From: Fibrisoma montanum
GTDB lineage: Bacteria > Bacteroidota > Bacteroidia > Cytophagales > Spirosomataceae
Direction: 5' to 3'
Assembly (NCBI RefSeq): GCF_003583365.1
Contig: NZ_QXED01000003.1
Coordinates: 496,001-560,000 of the forward strand
DNA length: 64,000 nucleotides
The notes under the pieces were generated by a model that saw nothing but the letters and a program-made list of their open reading frames with translations, did not search any database and had not been told where the DNA came from. The position numbers and the translations under genes were made by a program. The first letter of the stretch is position 1. Every line of letters starts with the position of its first letter. Of this stretch, positions 35,696 through 41,886 are shown in pieces.

Positions 35696-36706
35696 ATGAC
35701 ATTCCGGTCCCTTACGCTTTTTACACTGCTTTTTGTTACGTGTCAATCGCTGGCGCAGACGACGCCCAGGCTCAGCCAGTTGCGGGTTCAGGGCAACAAA
35801 TTCGTTACGGCCGACGGCCGAACACTCGTTTTCCGCGGCCTGAACACCAGCGACCCCGACAAGCTGGAAAAGTCCGGTCACTGGAATAAGTCCTATTTTG
35901 AAGAGATGAAACGCTGGGGCGCTACGCTCGTCCGGTTTCCGGTACACCCACCCGCCTGGCGCCGTCGCGGTCAGCAGCAATACCTTGAGCTGCTGGACAA
36001 AGGCGTGGCCTGGGCCGGTGAACTCGGCATGTACGTGGTCATTGACTGGCACAGCATCGGTAATCTAAAGAACGAGATGTACCAGAGCCCCATTTACGAA
36101 ACCACCCAGAAGGAAAGTTTCGAATTCTGGCGCACCCTGTCCGACCACTACAGAGATAACCCGACGGTGGCGTTCTTCGAACTGTTTAACGAGCCAACCG
36201 TAATGAACGGCAAACTGGGCACCTGCAGCTGGGCCGAGTGGAAGAAGCTGATGGAAGAAACCATCACGATCATCCGGGCGAACGGGTCGAAAGCCATACC
36301 GCTGGTAGCCGGTTTTAATTGGGCGTATGACCTGAAAGACGTAGCCCAGAACCCCATCCAGGCCGAAGGAATCGCCTATGTCAGCCACCCCTACCCGATG
36401 AAACGCGACAAACCGTGGGAAGCGAAGTGGACAGCCGACTGGGGATTTGTGGCGCAGAAATACCCGGTGGTGCTGACCGAGATCGGGTTTAGTGCCGCCG
36501 ACGAAAAAGGCGCACACGTACCGGTGATCAGCGACGAGTCGTACGGCGACGCTATCACCCGGTACTGCGACACCCACGGCATCTCTTACATCGTCTGGGT
36601 GTTCGATCCGCAGTGGGCCCCCATGATGTTTTCCGACTGGAACTACACCCCCACCCGGCAGGGGCAGTATTTTAAGAACGTGATGCAGCAGGCAGCCAAA
36701 AAATGA
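35696..36706 (+). CDS. Secreted glycoside hydrolase family 5 enzyme
   Basis: A 336-residue cellulase-like protein with a signal peptide (MTFRSLTLFTLLFVTCQSLAQ). GH5 marks in order: LVFRGLNTSDPDKL, RWGATLVRFPVHPPAW, YVVIDWHSIGN, the acid/base Glu in FFELFNEPTVMNG, and the nucleophile Glu in PVVLTEIGFS; the sugar-site WVFDPQWAP is near the end. It hydrolyses a beta-linked glycan in the periplasm or outside. It is more compact than the GH5 at 20270. A strong palindromic terminator follows 1 base after the stop. Confidence 0.93.
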   Translation: MTFRSLTLFTLLFVTCQSLAQTTPRLSQLRVQGNKFVTADGRTLVFRGLNTSDPDKLEKSGHWNKSYFEEMKRWGATLVRFPVHPPAWRRRGQQQYLELLDKGVAWAGELGMYVVIDWHSIGNLKNEMYQSPIYETTQKESFEFWRTLSDHYRDNPTVAFFELFNEPTVMNGKLGTCSWAEWKKLMEETITIIRANGSKAIPLVAGFNWAYDLKDVAQNPIQAEGIAYVSHPYPMKRDKPWEAKWTADWGFVAQKYPVVLTEIGFSAADEKGAHVPVISDESYGDAITRYCDTHGISYIVWVFDPQWAPMMFSDWNYTPTRQGQYFKNVMQQAAKK

Positions 36707-36707
36707 C

Positions 36708-36735
36708 CCTGCGTCGGGCAGCTGCCCGACGCAGG
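36708..36735. terminator. Palindromic terminator after GH5
   Basis: A 28-bp perfect palindrome (36708-36735, starting CCTGCGTCGGGCA) then CCTTTAAAA. Confidence 0.8.
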
Positions 36736-36779
36736 CCTTTAAAAGCCATGGATAAAGTCGGACATTGCGTTCGGCTTTT

Positions 36780-36787
36780 TATCTTTG
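36780..36787 (+). promoter_or_regulatory. Candidate -7 box of the histidine kinase gene
   Basis: TATCTTTG matches the Bacteroidota -7 consensus TAnnTTTG, and lies 30 bases before the ATG at 36818. A well-spaced -33 TTTG is not seen. Confidence 0.4.
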
Positions 36788-36817
36788 TCCGGCAACGGTT
36801 CAGTGAAAACCTTTCTG

Positions 36818-38779
36818 ATGCTGGCTCAACGACTCCTGATTTTATGCTTTTTTCTGCTGCTCTCCCCCCTGAGCAGCGTTGGTCAGTCGGCCTCAGCGCC
36901 CAGCGATACCAGCTACATCATGACCCTGCTGCGTAAAGCCGAAACAATCGAGATGCAGCAGCCCGAAAAAGCCCTTCGGGACTATCAGAAAGCGTACACC
37001 TTTGCCCGCCGGATCGGCTATACGAAGGGCTATTTTGAAAGCATCCGGCTCACCACCTACCTGCTGGATCAGCTCGGGCGGCATACTGAATCGCAAAAAC
37101 TGGCGACCGAAGGGTTACAGAAGGCGCTGCGGGATACGTCGGAACAGAACCGGAGTACGTGCTACTTCTCCCTGGCGCAATCGGCGATGTTTCAGGGTAA
37201 AAACAAAGAAGCAATCCATTACTTCAAGAAAGCCGCGCCCTTCATGCTGGCCCACAAGAACCGCCGAAAAGCCGCCGTTCTCTACCAGAACCTGGGCCTG
37301 ATGTACGAAGCCGAAAAGCTGTATCCGCAGGCGCTGACTTATTTCAACCGGGCGCTGAAGTACGATCTGATCGCGAAAAGCTCGCAGCTGGACATTGCGC
37401 TGGATTACCACAGCATGGCCACGGTCTACGTAAAGCAGAATCAGCTTCCGATGGCGCTGGCGTATTTCCGGCGGACCAAATCATTGCTCAGCCAAACGAA
37501 AGACCTGCATTTTCTCACCAGTCTGTACGGCAACATCGCCAACCTGCACAAGGAGCTGAGCCACTTTGATTCGTCGCTGTACTATTACCAGAACGCCCTG
37601 CGGATGAATCGGGTCCTGAACAACCCCCTTCAGCAACTGCACCTGCTGGCCGGCCTGGCCGAAACGTACAACGAAATGAAGCAGTACGAACGGGCTAAAA
37701 CCCTGCTCGACAACGCATATGCGCTGGCCAGGCAGCACAAGGTGGGCCTGTCGGAGTTCAGAAACATCTACCGCGAATACGCGAACGCCAGCCTTGGCTT
37801 AGGTGATTACAAAGGCGCGATTCCCTGGTACGACCGGTATATCGAAACCAAGGACTCACTCTCAACCCTGGAAGCCAAAGCGCTGCTGGAAGAGTATGAA
37901 GTAAAGCTCCGGCAGGCGGAATCCCGGCAGAAACTGACCGAAAAGCAACGGCAGATCGATCAGCTCGCTCAGGCGCACCAGCGCCAGCAGTTATGGATAC
38001 TGATTGCCGGGCTGGTTGTAGTGGCTGCGGTTGGCAGTCTGGTGTTCGCCTATCAGTATTCACGGCAACGGCAGCGGGCGTCCGAACAGGCCCTGTTGGC
38101 GGCCCAGCGCGCCAATTCGCTGGCCGTTATGCAGTCGGAGCTGCAGGGGCAGCAGAAAGAACGACTACGTATCTCCAAAGAAATGCACGATGACCTCGGC
38201 GCGTCGCTGACCGCCATCGGGTTGCTGAGCGAAGTGGTCAAGACGCGTATGGGCACCGAAACCGCCCCGGAAGTGGAGAAGATATCAACGATTTCGGCCG
38301 ACATGGTAACGTCCATGAACGAAATTATCTGGTCGCTGAACACCCGCAACGATAGCCTCAATGGCCTGATTGCCTACACCCGGGCGTACACCAGTGAGTT
38401 CATCGACAACACCCCGCTGCACTTACGTACGCGGGTACACGAGTCGGCGCAGGAGGTCACGATTCAGGGATCGGACCGGCGGAACATTTTCCTGACCGTT
38501 AAGGAAGCGTTGCATAACGTAGTCAAACACGCGCAGGCCACCGAGGTTTCCCTCACCATCCGGCCCGAAACCGACCGGCTGCACATTGAAGTCAGCGACA
38601 ATGGGCGGGGGTTTGTGCCGAACGAACAGACCCGCCTGCGCAATGGGCTCACAAATATGCAGAACCGCATGGTTGCTTCGGGTGGCACCTGCACCATTTC
38701 GTCATCGCCGGGTGGCACTACGGTGAAAATAACCTACCCCTATCCACTCCCCGCAACAGCCGGCATACTGCAAATGTAG
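36818..38779 (+). CDS. TPR sensor histidine kinase (HisKA_3/DesK-like)
   Basis: The ATG at 36818 gives 653 residues with a signal peptide (MLAQRLLILCFFLLLSPLSS). Then come seven or so TPR-like repeats in the periplasm (about 45-340; for example YQNLGLMYEAEKLYPQALTYFNRALKY), a coiled coil, one membrane helix (QLWILIAGLVVVAAVGSLVFAY) and the kinase. The phosphoacceptor is His457 in RISKEMHDDLGASLTAIGLLS; the ATPase domain has VKEALHNVVKHAQA and DNGRGFVPNE. It senses an unknown outside signal. Such kinases usually sit next to a LuxR-type response regulator; none is here. Confidence 0.92.
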   Translation: MLAQRLLILCFFLLLSPLSSVGQSASAPSDTSYIMTLLRKAETIEMQQPEKALRDYQKAYTFARRIGYTKGYFESIRLTTYLLDQLGRHTESQKLATEGLQKALRDTSEQNRSTCYFSLAQSAMFQGKNKEAIHYFKKAAPFMLAHKNRRKAAVLYQNLGLMYEAEKLYPQALTYFNRALKYDLIAKSSQLDIALDYHSMATVYVKQNQLPMALAYFRRTKSLLSQTKDLHFLTSLYGNIANLHKELSHFDSSLYYYQNALRMNRVLNNPLQQLHLLAGLAETYNEMKQYERAKTLLDNAYALARQHKVGLSEFRNIYREYANASLGLGDYKGAIPWYDRYIETKDSLSTLEAKALLEEYEVKLRQAESRQKLTEKQRQIDQLAQAHQRQQLWILIAGLVVVAAVGSLVFAYQYSRQRQRASEQALLAAQRANSLAVMQSELQGQQKERLRISKEMHDDLGASLTAIGLLSEVVKTRMGTETAPEVEKISTISADMVTSMNEIIWSLNTRNDSLNGLIAYTRAYTSEFIDNTPLHLRTRVHESAQEVTIQGSDRRNIFLTVKEALHNVVKHAQATEVSLTIRPETDRLHIEVSDNGRGFVPNEQTRLRNGLTNMQNRMVASGGTCTISSSPGGTTVKITYPYPLPATAGILQM

Positions 38780-39100
38780 TATAGGCCCGGACCGGCCGGT
38801 TTGTTCACCCCCGCAAACAGGCGCTTACCCCGTACGCTCCGCAGTGGCGGTTTCTTTCCCTCTTTTCTCAACGGTTGCCCCCCCTTGCTGACCCCATCGG
38901 TTAATTCGGGCAGTTTAGCCGGGTTGAGCAGATACCAGAAAGCGGTTTTCTGCCCCGGAATGCGTTGTTTCTGCGCTAAAAATCATACAAATGACGTATT
39001 GTTCACCCTACAGCCAGCCGGTAGTTTTGCTCAAGTGATTGTCGTTCGGGTCTCCGAATATTACCATCTCTTCATTCGCCTGATCAAACCAATTAACCGT
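38780..39100. other. Intergenic region between kinase and lipoprotein genes
   Basis: About 320 bases. An in-frame open stretch runs from 38801 into the lipoprotein gene but has no protein-like features, so the region is taken as non-coding. No repeat or hairpin was seen. Confidence 0.4.
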
Positions 39101-39928
39101 ATGCAGACTGTATTCCTACGTCGAATTACCCTCCTGCTCACTGTAGCATGGCTTGGAACCTTCTCCGCTTGTCAGCGCGCGCCCTATGCGTATTTTACGC
39201 CGACCCCTCATCCGGCGGCCCAGCGTATGGCGGTCAGTGAGCCGGCTCCGGCCCCACCGGTTGATCCCTTGCTTACGGCTTCGGCGGCTGACGACATCCC
39301 GACCCCGACCAGGCCCGTCTGGGAAGAAACGACCGCCCTGCCGACGCTGGCACCGGCTGTGGTGGCTCCCAAAACCGCTACGAAAGCGAGTCGCCCTTCG
39401 TTCAGAGCCCGGCTGAAAGCAACCTTGCTGACCAAAATGGCACCGCCCCAGTGCGATCAGATCGTGCTGCGCAACGGCGATGTTGTGGAGGCCAAGATCA
39501 AGGAAGTGGGTGTGAATGAGATCAAGTACAAGAAATGCGACCGGCCCGATGGCCCCGACTACACCATCTCCAAGCGCGACGTACTCAGCATCAAGTACAC
39601 CAACGGCGATGTCGAACGCTTTTCTTCGTCAACAACCAACAGCTCCTCGGGCAACAACCGTAGTTCGTACGATAGCCCGACCAATGCTCAGAATGACGGC
39701 CCCCGAACGGATCCGTTTGCCATCGTAGCCATTGCGGTCGGCGGGGCTGGACTCCTATTCGGTGGTTTCATACTTGGTCCGGTTGCGATCGTATTTGGCG
39801 CTCTTAGCTTGGCGCGTATTCGAAAAAATCCGGAGCGATTTAAAGGCAAAGGCTTAGCACTCGGTGGGATGGTAGCGGGCATTGTGGCAGCAGCAGTTTA
39901 CTTCCTTTACTATTTCGCCGTCATCTAA
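39101..39928 (+). CDS. Lipoprotein with a C-terminal DUF4190-like membrane domain
   Basis: The ATG at 39101 gives 275 residues. A lipobox (LGTFSAC, Cys at 23) follows the signal region. A Pro/Ala/Thr-rich linker leads to a small domain (CDQIVLRNGDVVEAKIKEVGVNEIKYKKCDRPDGP-YTISKRDVLSIKYTNGDVE), which recurs in Bacteroidota surface proteins, then a Ser/Asn-rich stretch. The end has two membrane segments (AIVAIAVGGAGLLFGGFILGPVAIVFGAL and GGMVAGIVAAAVYFLYYF), a DUF4190 pattern. A lipid anchor plus inner-membrane helices is unusual. Function unknown. Confidence 0.75.
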   Translation: MQTVFLRRITLLLTVAWLGTFSACQRAPYAYFTPTPHPAAQRMAVSEPAPAPPVDPLLTASAADDIPTPTRPVWEETTALPTLAPAVVAPKTATKASRPSFRARLKATLLTKMAPPQCDQIVLRNGDVVEAKIKEVGVNEIKYKKCDRPDGPDYTISKRDVLSIKYTNGDVERFSSSTTNSSSGNNRSSYDSPTNAQNDGPRTDPFAIVAIAVGGAGLLFGGFILGPVAIVFGALSLARIRKNPERFKGKGLALGGMVAGIVAAAVYFLYYFAVI

Positions 39929-39954
39929 TCATCTTCCAATTACTCAATCGCTAT

Positions 39955-40356
39955 ATGAAATACTCTATGCATATTGTAAGTCGCCTGATCATCCTGCTGA
40001 TAGTGCTCCTGGTCACGGCTTGTAATTTTCAACGCAGAGATCGGGATAAAGATGATCCCGAACCGGATCTGAGCGGAACGTACCGGGTTACCTCGGTCCG
40101 GTTCAACGCCAACACCAATACCTCCGTTTCCGGCACGGTACGGGTATCGAAAGTGTCAACTGCATCCTACGACGTTGATATTACGGTAAATAACCAGTCA
40201 ATTGATACGTTTCAGGTAGACGTTCGAAAGGCCAGTGGCAAGTTGTACGATATGTTCGTCGACAACGAACTCGTCGGGGATATTGACGGTACCCAGTTCA
40301 GGTTCGACATCACCGATTCGAATAACGACCGCGTCGTAATCATAGCCAGAAAATAG
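39955..40356 (+). CDS. Small lipoprotein of unknown function
   Basis: A 133-residue protein with signal and lipobox (IILLIVLLVTAC). The mature part (LSGTYRVTSVRFNANTNTSVSGTVRVSKVS, YDVDITVNNQSIDTFQVDVRK, DGTQFRFDITDSNNDRVVIIARK) is all-beta and resembles small lipocalin-like Bacteroidota lipoproteins. It begins 27 bases after the preceding gene and is probably in its transcript. A long hairpin repeat begins 8 bases after its stop. Confidence 0.7.
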   Translation: MKYSMHIVSRLIILLIVLLVTACNFQRRDRDKDDPEPDLSGTYRVTSVRFNANTNTSVSGTVRVSKVSTASYDVDITVNNQSIDTFQVDVRKASGKLYDMFVDNELVGDIDGTQFRFDITDSNNDRVVIIARK

Positions 40357-40363
40357 CTTGTCT

Positions 40364-40458
40364 TTTTTTGTCATCCCGACGCCAGGAGGGATCTTCGGGT
40401 GAGGCTGAGAATTCCTCCAGCTACCGAAGATCCCTCCTGGCGTCGGGATGACAAAAAA
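40364..40458. repeat. Dispersed GTCATCCCGACG long hairpin repeat, copy 2 (terminator-like)
   Basis: A 35-bp perfect inverted repeat (40364-40398 with 40424-40458) and a 25-base loop. Each arm starts TTTTTTGTCATCCCGACG and ends in GATCTTCGG. T-tracts flank both sides, so it can end transcription on either strand. The core is shared with 9674-9721 and, in part, with 58264-58284. The remaining 200 bases to the next gene hold the AraC gene promoter. Confidence 0.85.
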
Positions 40459-40609
40459 GGAGTTGACTCAATAAAACAGTCAGGTTTATAGAAGAGACTG
40501 CCTGAACATGGGCGTTGCCTGATTTTTACCATTCCGATCTAGCCAGGCAGGACAACAGGGGTCAGATCCATTTTTAATCATAGCCAGCCGACAGGATACT
40601 GATTTCCGG

Positions 40610-40639
40610 TTTGATTACGTAGTCAATTGATTAGCTTTG
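40610..40639 (+). promoter_or_regulatory. Bacteroidota-type promoter of the membrane AraC gene
   Basis: TTTG at 40610-40613, an 18-base spacer, and TAGCTTTG at 40632-40639 fit the -33 TTTG / -7 TAnnTTTG promoter of this phylum. Transcription would start about 16 bases before the ATG at 40662. Confidence 0.65.
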
Positions 40640-40661
40640 TTCCTGTAGATTGTAAGCTGCC

Positions 40662-41798
40662 ATGACTATTTCGCCCTTGGATATAGTACTGCTGTTCGGC
40701 GCGTTGCAAGGTTTTATCCTGGCGGCTTTGCTGTGGTTTAACCGGAAAGGTAACCGGCTGTCAAACCGGTTGCTGGCAGCGCTGGTCGGTTTACTGGGGC
40801 TAGCCAGTTTCGCCGTGGGTATTCCGGTCGCAAACTGGCAGATCAGTCTGTTTCTGGACCTGGCCCCGCTGATTGTCGCGATGCCGATTGGACCGTTAAT
40901 CTACTTTTATACCCGTTCGGTGTTAGCACCTGATTTTCAATTGGGTAAACGGGAAAAACTACATTTCTGGCCGGTCATCATCGACTGTGGCAGCAAGCTG
41001 ATTGGCTGCGTTTTCATTTTGGGTGTCCTGGCAGGTGTATTCAGTCCTAAGGATAATTTCAAAGTAGGCGCCTTCATGGACGAGTACAATACCTATGCTG
41101 ATATTCCCCGCTGGATTTCAGTGACGGTTTATCTGCTCGTGACCCGTCGGTGGGTGAATCGCTTTCGGGAAACAGGCACGGCAACGGAACCGCAGCAGGT
41201 TGCGATGCGCTGGCTCCGGCAGTTTATAACGATTTTCCTGGTCTTTCAGGTTATCTGGTTTATTCATCTGGTTCCGTACATTATTCCGGCTACCCGCAAT
41301 GCCCTGCTGGATGCGTTCGGCTGGTATCCGCTTTACATTCCCATTGCTGTCATGATTTACTGGCTGGGACTGCGCGGGTATATTCATGCCCGGAGCCAGG
41401 TAGTCCAGCCGGCAACCCGTAAATCAACCCCACTCGCCCTACCCAAAGATCAGGCCGATGAGACGCTGTGTCGGCTTCAGCGGGCCATGACCGAGGATAA
41501 ACTGTATCTCGACCCCGAGCTGACCGTCGATAAGCTGGGGCGCCACGTACAGCTTCCCCCCAAAACGGTGTCGGCGGTTCTCAACCAGCACCTTCGTAAA
41601 AGCTTCAACGGCTTTGTCAATGAGTACCGGATTGCCGAGGTGAAACGGCGGCTGGGCGATACGGCCCACGCTCACCTGACCCTGACGGGTATCGCTTTCG
41701 ACTGCGGCTTCAATTCTCAGGCCACCTTTCAGCGTACCTTCAAGCAATTGACCGGTCACACGCCCAAAGAATACGTCAACCAACAAGCTGCTTTTTAG
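40662..41798 (+). CDS. Membrane-bound AraC-family regulator
   Basis: A 378-residue protein. The N-terminal 240 residues are hydrophobic with about seven membrane segments (LDIVLLFGALQGFILAALLWFNRKG, LLAALVGLLGLASFAVG and others). The C-terminus is an AraC DNA-binding domain: LYLDPELTVDKLGRHVQLPPKTVSAVLNQHL and LTGIAFDCGFNSQATFQRTFKQLTGHTPKEY. Such regulators couple a membrane sensor directly to DNA binding. It ends 88 bases before the M1-fusion gene; a perfect palindrome (41821-41838) between them may be its operator. Confidence 0.9.
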   Translation: MTISPLDIVLLFGALQGFILAALLWFNRKGNRLSNRLLAALVGLLGLASFAVGIPVANWQISLFLDLAPLIVAMPIGPLIYFYTRSVLAPDFQLGKREKLHFWPVIIDCGSKLIGCVFILGVLAGVFSPKDNFKVGAFMDEYNTYADIPRWISVTVYLLVTRRWVNRFRETGTATEPQQVAMRWLRQFITIFLVFQVIWFIHLVPYIIPATRNALLDAFGWYPLYIPIAVMIYWLGLRGYIHARSQVVQPATRKSTPLALPKDQADETLCRLQRAMTEDKLYLDPELTVDKLGRHVQLPPKTVSAVLNQHLRKSFNGFVNEYRIAEVKRRLGDTAHAHLTLTGIAFDCGFNSQATFQRTFKQLTGHTPKEYVNQQAAF

Positions 41799-41820
41799 TC
41801 GATTTTCCGGTTCTATACCT

Positions 41821-41838
41821 CTCAAATCCGGATTTGAG
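41821..41838. promoter_or_regulatory. Perfect 18-bp palindrome, candidate operator
   Basis: CTCAAATCCGGATTTGAG, between the AraC-type gene and the M1-fusion gene, 48 bases before the latter's ATG. It has no T-tract, so a binding site fits better than a terminator. Inference. Confidence 0.5.
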
Positions 41839-41886
41839 TAGTCCGTATGGCCTATAGACGCGTGTTTTGTCAGAAAAAGCAAGACC

